Assembly: GCF_010450875.1 (NCBI RefSeq)
Contig: NZ_CP048422.1
Span: 2,701,001-2,765,000 of the forward strand
Length of the DNA stretch: 64,000 nt
Reading direction: 5' to 3'
DNA from: Sphingomonas insulae
GTDB lineage: Bacteria > Pseudomonadota > Alphaproteobacteria > Sphingomonadales > Sphingomonadaceae
A program made the position numbers and the translations under genes. Shown here in pieces: positions 54,765 through 62,609 of this stretch. The notes beneath the pieces were generated by a model. It saw nothing but the letters and a program-made list of their open reading frames with translations. It did no database searches and had not been told where the DNA came from. Position 1 is the stretch's first letter; each line of letters opens with the position of its first letter.

Positions 54765-56102
54765 ATGGCAACTCGTCTCCCCTCCCCGCCGCGCGTCGGC
54801 ATGGTTTCGCTCGGCTGTCCCAAGAACCTGGTCGACAGCGAACGTATCCTGACCCAGCTGCGTGCCGACGGCTATCAGATGTCCGCCGATTACGCCGGCG
54901 CCGACGTCGTGCTGGTCAACACCTGCGGTTTTCTCGATTCCGCCAAGGAAGAAAGCCTCGAGGCGATCGGCGAAGCGATTGCGGAAAACGGCCGCGTCAT
55001 CGTCACCGGCTGCATGGGCAAGGAGGCGGAGGTCATTCGCGCCCGCTTCCCGCAGGTGCTCGCCGTCACCGGCGCGCATCAATACGAACAGGTGGTCGAG
55101 GCCGTGCATGAAGCCGCCCCGGCGAACCTGTCGCCGTATATCGATCTGATCCCCGATGCCGGGCTCAAGCTGACGCCGCGCCACTACAGCTATCTCAAGA
55201 TTTCGGAGGGCTGCAACCACCGCTGCTCGTTCTGCATCATCCCGTCGCTGCGCGGTGACCTCGTCAGCCGCCGCCCCGACGCGATCCTGCGCGAAGCGGA
55301 AAAGCTGGTCGCCGCCGGCACCCGCGAACTGCTCGTCATCAGCCAGGATACGTCCGCCTACGGCATCGATATCCGCAAGGAACCGCGGCTGTGGAAGGGG
55401 CAGGAGGTCGTGCCGCACATGACCGACCTCGCCCGCGAACTCGGCAAGGTTGTCGCGCCGGTCAACGGCTGGGTCCGCCTCCACTACGTCTACCCTTATC
55501 CCCACGTCGATCAGGTCATTCCGTTGATGGCCGATGGACTGGTGCTCCCCTATCTCGACATCCCTTTCCAGCATGCCGCCCCGTCGGTGCTGAAGCGGAT
55601 GAAGCGCCCCGGCAACGATGCCAAGGTGCTGCAGCGGATCCACCAGTGGCGCGATATCTGCCCTGACATCGCCATCCGCTCGACCTTCGTCGTCGGCTTC
55701 CCTGGCGAGACGGAGGCGGATTTCCAATATCTCCTCGACTGGCTCGACGAGGCGCAGCTGGACCGGGTCGGCGCCTTCCGTTTCGAACCCGTCGAGGGCG
55801 CCGCCGCCAACGACCTGCCCGACCATGTTCCGGAAGAGGTGAAGGAAGAACGCTACCAGCGGATCATGGCCAAGACCGCCGCGATCAGCGCCGCGAAGCT
55901 CGCTGCAAAGGTCGGCCGCACCCTCCCCGTCATCATCGACGAGGTTGGCGAGGAAGGTGCCACCGGCCGCAGCCAGGCCGACGCGCCCGAGATCGACGGC
56001 CAGGTCTTCCTGCGCGATGCCGCCCACCTCTCGGTCGGCGACATCGTCGCGGTGGAGATCGAGGACGCCGACGATCACGACCTTTACGGGGTACCGGCCT
56101 GA
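54765..56102 (+). CDS. rimO: Ribosomal protein S12 methylthiotransferase RimO
   Basis: Radical-SAM enzyme that methylthiolates Asp89 of ribosomal protein S12. The 445 residues carry the MTTase N-domain ([44 protein letters not shown], three cluster cysteines), the radical-SAM motif [19 protein letters not shown] (CxxxCxxC) and a C-terminal TRAM domain ([13 protein letters not shown], [20 protein letters not shown]). [20 protein letters not shown] is typical. ATG 54765 ([17 protein letters not shown]) is chosen; ATG 54750 in frame would add five residues. Divergent from anmK. Confidence 0.95.
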   Translation: MATRLPSPPRVGMVSLGCPKNLVDSERILTQLRADGYQMSADYAGADVVLVNTCGFLDSAKEESLEAIGEAIAENGRVIVTGCMGKEAEVIRARFPQVLAVTGAHQYEQVVEAVHEAAPANLSPYIDLIPDAGLKLTPRHYSYLKISEGCNHRCSFCIIPSLRGDLVSRRPDAILREAEKLVAAGTRELLVISQDTSAYGIDIRKEPRLWKGQEVVPHMTDLARELGKVVAPVNGWVRLHYVYPYPHVDQVIPLMADGLVLPYLDIPFQHAAPSVLKRMKRPGNDAKVLQRIHQWRDICPDIAIRSTFVVGFPGETEADFQYLLDWLDEAQLDRVGAFRFEPVEGAAANDLPDHVPEEVKEERYQRIMAKTAAISAAKLAAKVGRTLPVIIDEVGEEGATGRSQADAPEIDGQVFLRDAAHLSVGDIVAVEIEDADDHDLYGVPA

Positions 56103-56157
56103 TCCAACGGCTTGCGTCGATGGATGACGGGGATTTCACTGTTGCGTCCCGGTACGG

Positions 56158-57564
56158 ATGTGGCAGCTAGCGATCATGGTCTCCCATTCGCTCGCCGCCG
56201 CCCTCGCGCTCGTCGCCGCTCCCGTCGCCGCGCAGACCCTGTCACCCGTCGAACGGACGGCGGTCGACAAGGTGGTCACCGACGCACTTGCCACGACCGG
56301 CACACCGTCGGCACAGATCGCGATCGTCCGCGGCGGAAAGATCGTGCTGGTGAAGGCGTACGGCCGGCAATCGGACACCGCGCCCGCCCGGACCGATGCG
56401 CCCTATCAGATTGCGTCCATCTCGAAACAGTTCACCGCCGCCGCGCTCCTTATGCTGGAGGACGACGGCAAGCTGTCGATGGACGACACCGTCGCCAAAT
56501 GGCTGCCGGGCGTCAGCGGTGGCGATCGCATCACCATCCGGCAATTGCTCAGCCATACCTCGGGCCTGCAGGATTACTGGCCGCAGGACTACAGCTTCGC
56601 CGCGATGGAAACGCCGACCACGCCGCAGGCGATCGTCGACCGCTGGGCAAAGAAGCCGCTCGATTTCGCGCCGGGCACGCAATGGCAATATTCCAACACG
56701 GGCTATGTCGTCGCCGGCCTGATCGCGGAAAAAGCGGCGGGCGAACCGCTGATGACCTTCCTGCAACGCCGCATCTTCGCGCCGCTCGGCATCACCGCGA
56801 TCGATCAGGACAAGGCGGTCGGCGGCCGCTTCCCGATGGGGTATCATCGCAACGCGCTAGGGCCGGTTCGCGCCGCGCCGCCGCCTGCCGCAGGCTGGCT
56901 GTTCGCGGCCGGCGAACTCTCGATGAGCGCCGGCGATCTCGCAAAATGGGACGTCGCGAGGCTGGATCGCAGTGTGCTGCCCGCCGACGATTGGGCAGCG
57001 CAGGAAAAGGCGGTGCTGCTGAACGACGGCAGCACGACCAACTACGGGCTGGGCGTCAGCATCGGCAAACGGGCCGGCCAGCCGTATATCGAACATAGCG
57101 GCGAGGCCGTTGGCTTCCTGTCGGAGAACATCGTCTTCCCCGAACAGAAGGCCGCGATCGTCGTATTGACCAATGCCGATTTCGGCGATGCCTTTCAGGC
57201 GATCGCCGAAGGTCTTGCAAAGGCCGTCCTCCCGGCCGGCGCCGATGCGACCGAGGCGACTAAGACCAGGGCGGCACGGGCGATGTTCGATTCGCTCCGC
57301 AACGGCACGCTCGATCGCAGTCTGTTGACCGCCAACGCCGCCTATTACTTCTCGCCGCAGGTGCTCGCCGACTATCGCTCCAGCCTGTCCGCGCTCGGCG
57401 AACCGACCGGCTTCGAACTTGCCGGACCCAGGCGTTTGCGCGGCGGGTTCGTACAGCGACGCTACACCGTCACCTACCCCAAGCGAAAGCTGTCGATCGG
57501 CACCTTCGCCGAGCCGGACGGCCAGCAACGCTACGAACAATTCCTCGTGAGCCCGGCGAACTGA
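56158..57564 (+). CDS. Exported serine hydrolase (beta-lactamase/esterase-like, class C fold)
   Basis: A 468-residue penicillin-binding-protein-fold serine hydrolase. The signal is VSHSLAAALALVAAPVAAQ, with ATG 56158 or ATG 56176 as start. The SxxK motif is QIASISKQFTAAALLMLE, the YxN motif is WQYSNTGYVVAGLIAEKAAG and the third box is YIEHSGEAVGFLSENI (HSG in place of KTG). Such proteins can be D-aminopeptidases, esterases or cell-wall hydrolases; beta-lactamase activity is not implied. A ~100-residue extra C-terminal domain (FDSLRNGTLDRSLLT to the end) is present. The stop is followed by the M17 gene after one base. Confidence 0.9.
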   Translation: MWQLAIMVSHSLAAALALVAAPVAAQTLSPVERTAVDKVVTDALATTGTPSAQIAIVRGGKIVLVKAYGRQSDTAPARTDAPYQIASISKQFTAAALLMLEDDGKLSMDDTVAKWLPGVSGGDRITIRQLLSHTSGLQDYWPQDYSFAAMETPTTPQAIVDRWAKKPLDFAPGTQWQYSNTGYVVAGLIAEKAAGEPLMTFLQRRIFAPLGITAIDQDKAVGGRFPMGYHRNALGPVRAAPPPAAGWLFAAGELSMSAGDLAKWDVARLDRSVLPADDWAAQEKAVLLNDGSTTNYGLGVSIGKRAGQPYIEHSGEAVGFLSENIVFPEQKAAIVVLTNADFGDAFQAIAEGLAKAVLPAGADATEATKTRAARAMFDSLRNGTLDRSLLTANAAYYFSPQVLADYRSSLSALGEPTGFELAGPRRLRGGFVQRRYTVTYPKRKLSIGTFAEPDGQQRYEQFLVSPAN

Positions 57565-57565
57565 C

Positions 57566-58927
57566 ATGCCCGAAACCCTGCTTCAGCCCGACCGCGGCCA
57601 GCCTGCGCATCCGATCCATCTCGTGACACCCGATGGCGTCGACGCGTGGCTGAAGGTCCAGCCCCCTCGCGTGCGCTCGGCGCTCGCCGCCCAGCGCTTC
57701 ACCGGCAAGGCGGGCGGCCATGCGGTGTACGTCGACGACAATGTGCAGGCGATAATCGTCGCCGCAACGCCCGGCCCCTGGACGCTCGCGCGGGCCGTCG
57801 CGGCGCTGCCCGGCGGAACGTATCGCGTGAACGGCGACTTGGGTCCCGCCGCGCTGGGCTGGTTGCTGGGGCAGTATCGCTTCGACCGATACCGCAAGGC
57901 AGATGATACGGCGGCGCGCATTCTGCTGACGTCCGATGCGGCCGCCATCGACGAAACGCTTCGCATCGCGAGGGCCACGGCGCTCGTACGCGACCTCGTC
58001 AATACCGGTGCCGGCGACCTCGGCCCGGCGGAGTTGGAGGTGATCGCCGAGCAACTGGCACAGCAGCATGGCGCCACCGTCACGGTGACTCACGGCGATG
58101 CGCTCGCCACCGGCTATCCACTGATCCACGCGGTCGGTCAGGCGGCGGTCAAGGAACGCGCGCCGCGGTTGATCGAGCTCGAATGGGGCGACCCGGCGCA
58201 TCCCCGGATCGGGGTTGTCGGCAAGGGGGTAGTTTTCGATACCGGGGGGCTCGACATCAAGCCGGCGGCGGGAATGCGGTTGATGAAGAAGGATATGGGC
58301 GGTGCGGCGCATGCGCTGGCGCTCGCCGACCTCGTCATGGCGGCGCGGCTGCCGGTACGGCTGCACCTGTTGATCCCGGCGGTCGAGAACGCCATCGCCG
58401 GCAACGCCTTCCGCCCCGGCGACGTGTTGCGCAGCCGGCTGGGCCCGACCGTCGAGAACACCAATACCGATGCGGAAGGGCGGCTGATCCTGGCCGATGC
58501 CCTGACGAAAGCGGGGGAAGGCAAGCCCGAACTGATCCTCGACTTCGCCACCCTGACGGGCGCGGCGCGGGTCGCGCTGGGCCCCGATCTGCCGCCGCTG
58601 TTCACCGACGACGACGCGCTGGCGGACGACCTGCTGGCCGCCGGCACCGCCCTGGACGATCCGATGTGGCGCCTGCCGCTGTGGGACGGTTATGACGACA
58701 TGCTGGCATCCGACATCGCCGACATGGTCAACGCGCCCGATGGCGGTTTCGCCGGCGCGATCACCGCGGCGCTGTTCCTGCGCCGGTTCGTGCCCAAGGG
58801 CGTTGCCTGGGCGCACATGGACGTGTTTGCCTGGCGACCGAGCGCGAAGCCGGGCCGACCGAAGGGCGGCGACGCCTATGCCGTGCGCGCGTGCTACGCC
58901 GTCCTGAAGCAGCGGTATCCCTGCTGA
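57566..58927 (+). CDS. Leucyl aminopeptidase family (M17) metallopeptidase
   Basis: A 453-residue cytosolic two-metal aminopeptidase. The C-terminal M17 domain shows GVVFDTGGLDIKPAAGMRLM and KKDMGGAAHALALADLV (Lys and Asp ligands), then ENTNTDAEGRLILADALTKA (the NTDAEGRL signature) and FATLTGAARVALG. The N-terminal domain is shorter and more divergent than in PepA. This small PepA relative is common in alphaproteobacteria. The start overlaps the serine hydrolase stop region by a one-base gap. The stop codon lies inside the first unit of the 22-bp triple repeat. Confidence 0.93.
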   Translation: MPETLLQPDRGQPAHPIHLVTPDGVDAWLKVQPPRVRSALAAQRFTGKAGGHAVYVDDNVQAIIVAATPGPWTLARAVAALPGGTYRVNGDLGPAALGWLLGQYRFDRYRKADDTAARILLTSDAAAIDETLRIARATALVRDLVNTGAGDLGPAELEVIAEQLAQQHGATVTVTHGDALATGYPLIHAVGQAAVKERAPRLIELEWGDPAHPRIGVVGKGVVFDTGGLDIKPAAGMRLMKKDMGGAAHALALADLVMAARLPVRLHLLIPAVENAIAGNAFRPGDVLRSRLGPTVENTNTDAEGRLILADALTKAGEGKPELILDFATLTGAARVALGPDLPPLFTDDDALADDLLAAGTALDDPMWRLPLWDGYDDMLASDIADMVNAPDGGFAGAITAALFLRRFVPKGVAWAHMDVFAWRPSAKPGRPKGGDAYAVRACYAVLKQRYPC

Positions 58928-58989
58928 CCGTCACCGGTCGATGGGCTGACCGTCACCGGTCGATGGACTGACCGTCACCGGTCGATGGT
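58924..58989. repeat. Three tandem 22-bp repeats holding both convergent stop codons
   Basis: Three copies of CTGACCGTCACCGGTCGATGG plus one variable base (58924-58945, 58946-58967, 58968-58989) differ only in the last base. Each unit contains TGACCGTCA, which gives a stop on both strands. The M17 gene's stop is in copy 1 and the TonB gene's stop is in copy 3. Confidence 0.95.
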
Positions 58990-59718
58990 CGGCGGGTCGA
59001 TGTCCCATTGCTGGTCGCGCAACACCGTCGACCGGACGGGTCGACCGGCGGCATCGCGCCACGGTTCGTAGCGGAAGCGCTTTTCGACGGCGCGGCAGGT
59101 CGCCTGGTCCATCAGCGCATTGCCGCTGGAGCGGGCGACGATGCAATTGGTGACGCGGCCGTCCGTCTCCACCCGGTAGCGCATGCCGACGACGCCGCGG
59201 AAGCCGACGTCGAGGATCGCATCGGGAATGTCCGACCCCTTGATGCGGCCGTTGATAAGCCGGGGTACGCGTTCCCAGCCGCTGCCGTCACCATCGCCAT
59301 CGCCCCCTGCCCCGTTGCCGTTGCCGATCCCGCCGGCACCGGTGCCGGGCCCCGCCCGGTCGGATGCGCCGGACGTTGCCTGCACACCGATGTTGGGAAG
59401 CGGCGCGACGACGATCGGGGTCGGCGGCACGACCTGGATGATCGGGATGGGGGCGGTGACCTCTGTCGCCTTCGAGCGCAGATTGGGCGGTGACGCCTTG
59501 CCGCTGGCCCGGTTGATCTTGCGCTTCGGCGGCACGACACGCTCCGGCGGCGGCGGTTCGGGAGAGAGGTCGAAGGTCGCCAGCGCCTGCTGTGCCGGGC
59601 CGGTTACACCGTGGAACGCCAGACCGAGCAGCAGCGCGTAGCCGAGCGCCGCGACGATCACCGCCGTCAGAGTCGCCGCACCGAGCCGGTCGCGTAGAGG
59701 GGTGGGAGCGATCACCAT
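58975..59718 (-). CDS. TonB family energy transducer
   Basis: A 247-residue inner-membrane protein: a helix TLTAVIVAALGYALLLGLAF near the N-terminus, a Pro-rich and basic periplasmic spacer (DLSPEPPPPERVVPPKRKIN, PIPIIQVVPPTPIVVAP), a Gly/Asp linker (AGGDGDGDGSG), and a TonB C-terminal domain (GMRYRVETDGRVTNCIVARS, then YEPWRDAAGRPVRSTV). This is the classical layout for driving TonB-dependent outer-membrane receptors with ExbB/D. ATG 59718 gives the start MVIAPTPLRDRLG. The C-terminal stop lies in the triple repeat, so the last residues (PPTIDR) may reflect repeat expansion. Confidence 0.88.
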   Translation of the reverse strand: MVIAPTPLRDRLGAATLTAVIVAALGYALLLGLAFHGVTGPAQQALATFDLSPEPPPPERVVPPKRKINRASGKASPPNLRSKATEVTAPIPIIQVVPPTPIVVAPLPNIGVQATSGASDRAGPGTGAGGIGNGNGAGGDGDGDGSGWERVPRLINGRIKGSDIPDAILDVGFRGVVGMRYRVETDGRVTNCIVARSSGNALMDQATCRAVEKRFRYEPWRDAAGRPVRSTVLRDQQWDIDPPTIDR

Positions 59719-59798
59719 GCGCAAGATGATGCCGCACCCCGCCTTTCGCAACGCTGACCGACCCCGGGTCCGCGCCCTGCCCCCGGCCGCGATGCCCC

Positions 59799-60545
59799 CT
59801 ACAGCCGGGCGGCAGCCTCGATGATCGGCACGAACTTGGCCGCGGTGATGCTGGCGCCGCCGACCAGGGCACCATCGACGTTCTCGCACGCGAGGATCGT
59901 CTCGGCATTGTCGCCGGTCACCGATCCGCCATAGAGGATGCGAACGCCGTCGGCCGCGTCGCCGATCAGCATGCGCAGCTTGGCGCGTGCGATCGAGTGG
60001 ATGGCCGCGATCTGTTCCAGCGTCGGGGTGCGGCCGGTGCCGATCGCCCAGCGCGGTTCGTAGGCGAGCGTGAACCAGCTGCCGTCGGCATTGTCGGGTA
60101 CGGATTTCTCGATCTGCGCCTGCACCACGCGCTCGGCGCGGTCGGCGTCGCGCTCCGCCTCCGTCTCGCCGCAGCAGGAGATGACGTGGAGCCCCTGCCG
60201 CCGGGCCGCCGCCGCCTTTGCCCAGGCATCATGGCTGGTTTCGCCCTGGTCCGCGCGTCGTTCGCTATGGCCGACGATCGCGAACCGGGCGCCCGCCTCC
60301 GCCACCATCGCCGCTGAGACGCAGCCGGTATGCGCGCCGCTATCCGCCTCGTGCACGTCCTCGGCACCGATCTGCAACGCCGGCACGCGCGTGGCGGCGG
60401 GCGCGATCAGGGTGAAGGGTACGGCCACGGCGACATCCACGCCGGGCGCCGATGCGGCCGCCGCGGCGATGCCGTCGAGTTCGGCGAGCCCGGCCCGTGA
60501 GCCGTTCATCTTCCAATTGCCCGCCACCAGCTTGCGCCGTGTCAT
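59799..60545 (-). CDS. tpiA: Triosephosphate isomerase, with altered conserved residues
   Basis: Interconverts glyceraldehyde-3-phosphate and dihydroxyacetone phosphate. The 248 residues start MTRRKLVAGNWKMNGSRAGL (catalytic Lys in NWKMN). Catalytic His is H93 in IVGHSERRAD and Glu is E163 in AYEPRWAIGTGRTPT; the phosphate loop ILYGGSVTGDNA is intact. Two conserved positions differ: the Glu of the TGE motif is Cys75 (GAHTGCVSAAM), and the Val of AYEPVWAIGTG is Arg165. It is divergent from the PpiD-like gene. The start at 60545 matches the family; the longer frame is not family sequence. Confidence 0.93.
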   Translation of the reverse strand: MTRRKLVAGNWKMNGSRAGLAELDGIAAAAASAPGVDVAVAVPFTLIAPAATRVPALQIGAEDVHEADSGAHTGCVSAAMVAEAGARFAIVGHSERRADQGETSHDAWAKAAAARRQGLHVISCCGETEAERDADRAERVVQAQIEKSVPDNADGSWFTLAYEPRWAIGTGRTPTLEQIAAIHSIARAKLRMLIGDAADGVRILYGGSVTGDNAETILACENVDGALVGGASITAAKFVPIIEAAARL

Positions 60546-60655
60546 CCAACCTCCTGTTTTACGTGTTAAACAGGCAATGCCTGCGCCCGTGCTTGATGGC
60601 AAGGCGCCGCCCCCCTAAAGCGAGCCCAATTGTTCAAGGGACGATCGGCCTTTTC

Positions 60656-62596
60656 ATGCTCAGCTTCTTTCGCCGGATCATCAATTCCAAGGCCGGTATC
60701 GTCGTCACCTTCATCGTGCTGGGCGTCATCGCCCTCGCCTTTGCCGCCGGTGACATCACCGGCCTGGGCGGTGGTTCGACCGCGCTGTCAGGCGGCAACG
60801 TCGCCACGGTCGGCGGCCAGAAGGTAGGTGCCGCGGAGCTGCGCAGCCGAGTGCAGACCGAGTTGCAGGCGGCACGCCAGCAGCAGCCGACCGCGACGAT
60901 GGAACAGCTGCTGGCGCAGGGCGGGCTGCAGTCCATCCTGGATCGTACGATCAACGGACTGGCGCTGGAGGGCTTTGGCCATGACCAGGGCATGGTGGTC
61001 AGCAAGCGGTCGATCGACGGCGTCATCGCCAGCATCCCCGGCCTGCGCGGTCCTAACGGCCAGTTCGATCCGGCCAATTACCAGCGCCTGCTCGCCGACC
61101 AGAAGCTGACTGACGCGCAGGTCCGCAGCGACATCGCCCGGGACATCATCGCCCAGCAGTTGATGCTGCCGACGCAGGGCGCGACGCAGGTACCGATGAA
61201 GGTCGCTTTGCCCTATGCATCGTTGCTGCTCGAAAAGCGGGACGGCCTGGTCGGCTTCATCCCCGCCAAGGCGGTGGATGCCGGCGCGGCGCCGACCGAT
61301 GCCGACCTGCAGGCATTCTACCGCCGCAACGTCGCCCGCTACACCGTGCCGGAACGCCGCGTCGTCCGCTATGCGATGGTCAGCCCCGCGCAGGTGAAGG
61401 CCAGCGCGACGCCGACCGATGCGGAGATCGCCGCCGCCTACAGGCAGCAGGCAAGCCGATTCGCCGCCGCCGAAAAGCGCACGATCGCCCAGGTCGTGGT
61501 CGCCGATCAGGCGGGGGCGAATGCGCTTGCCGCCAAGGTGAAGGGTGGCGCGTCGATCGCCGATGCCGCACGTGCCGCCGGGCTGGAGCCCGCGGTGCAG
61601 ACCGGCGTCACCAAGCAGGCCTATGCCGCCGCCAGCACGCCGGCCGTCGCCGACGCCGCCTTTGCCGCGCAGCGCGGCGGCGTGATCGGGCCGGTGCGCG
61701 GGCCGCTCGGCTGGATCGTCGCGCGCGTCGATGCGGTCGAGCAGGTCGCCGGCAAGACGCTGGAGCAGGCGCGGCCCGAGCTGGTCGCCGAACTGTCCAA
61801 GCAGAAGCTGCAACAGGCGCTGTCGGACGTGCACGACAAGCTGGACGATGCGCTGGCCAAGAACGCGACCTTCGACGAGGCAATCGCCGACCAGAAGCTG
61901 TCGGCGCAGACCACGCCGGCGCTGCTCGCCAACGGCGTCAACCCGGACGCGCCGGCGACCCAGCCGGACCCGGCAGTGGTGCCGGTGGTCGCCGCCGCAT
62001 TCCAGATGGCCGAGGGTGACCCGGCGCAGCTGGTCCCGATCGGCACCGACGGCGGATTTGCCGTCGTCGCGATCGGCCGCGTCATCGCCGCCGCGCCGCG
62101 CCCGCTGGCGCAGGTACGCCAGCAGGTCGCCGCCGACGTCACCGCCGATCGTGCACGCGCCGCCGCGCGCAAGCTGGCGAGCGACATCCTTGCCAAGGTG
62201 AACAAGGGCATGCCGCTGGCACAGGCGCTGGCGACGTCGGGCCGGGCGCTGCCCCCGGTCCAGCCCGCCAGTGCGACGCGCGCCCAGCTGGCGCAGCAGC
62301 AGGGTAACGTACCGGCCCCGCTCGCACTGATGTTCAGCATGACCAAGGGCAGCGCCAAGCTGCTGGAGGCGCCGAACAATGCGGGTTGGCTGATCGTCAA
62401 GCTGGACACGATCGTGCCGGGCAATGCCGCCGGCACCCCGGCCGCGATCAACGGCGCCCGCGGCGGCATCGCCCAGGTGGTCGGCCGCGAATATGCCGAG
62501 CAGTTCGCCCGCGCGATCCGCGGCGTCGTCGGGGTCAAGACGGACGCCGCCGCGCTGGCCAAGGTGCGCGCCGACCTGGCCGGCAACGGCAACTGA
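60656..62596 (+). CDS. PpiD-like SurA N-domain periplasmic chaperone / peptidylprolyl isomerase
   Basis: A 646-residue inner-membrane-anchored periplasmic folding factor. One N-terminal helix (SKAGIVVTFIVLGVIALAFA) is followed by a SurA-type chaperone region (ATVGGQKVGAAELRSRVQTE, ILDRTINGLALEGFGHDQGM) and a PpiC-like parvulin region (ERRVVRYAMVSPAQVKASAT; IGPVRGPLGWIVARVDAVE). Length resembles E. coli PpiD (623). Parvulin active-site residues are not obvious, so it may be mainly a chaperone at the Sec exit. ATG 60656 gives MLSFFRRIINSKAGI, the typical start. It lies between divergent tpiA and trpE on the same strand. Confidence 0.9.
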   Translation: MLSFFRRIINSKAGIVVTFIVLGVIALAFAAGDITGLGGGSTALSGGNVATVGGQKVGAAELRSRVQTELQAARQQQPTATMEQLLAQGGLQSILDRTINGLALEGFGHDQGMVVSKRSIDGVIASIPGLRGPNGQFDPANYQRLLADQKLTDAQVRSDIARDIIAQQLMLPTQGATQVPMKVALPYASLLLEKRDGLVGFIPAKAVDAGAAPTDADLQAFYRRNVARYTVPERRVVRYAMVSPAQVKASATPTDAEIAAAYRQQASRFAAAEKRTIAQVVVADQAGANALAAKVKGGASIADAARAAGLEPAVQTGVTKQAYAAASTPAVADAAFAAQRGGVIGPVRGPLGWIVARVDAVEQVAGKTLEQARPELVAELSKQKLQQALSDVHDKLDDALAKNATFDEAIADQKLSAQTTPALLANGVNPDAPATQPDPAVVPVVAAAFQMAEGDPAQLVPIGTDGGFAVVAIGRVIAAAPRPLAQVRQQVAADVTADRARAAARKLASDILAKVNKGMPLAQALATSGRALPPVQPASATRAQLAQQQGNVPAPLALMFSMTKGSAKLLEAPNNAGWLIVKLDTIVPGNAAGTPAAINGARGGIAQVVGREYAEQFARAIRGVVGVKTDAAALAKVRADLAGNGN

Positions 62597-62609
62597 GGTG
62601 ACCGCCGCG

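Noticed and set aside
56158..57564. Calling the serine hydrolase a true beta-lactamase (ampC)
   Set aside because: The KTG box is HSG and there is a long extra C-terminal domain; the fold is shared with esterases and D-aminopeptidases, so resistance should not be inferred.
58924..58989. Possible CRISPR fragment from regular short repeats
   Set aside because: Three 22-bp units stand head to tail with no spacers and overlap two coding ends; no cas gene is present.
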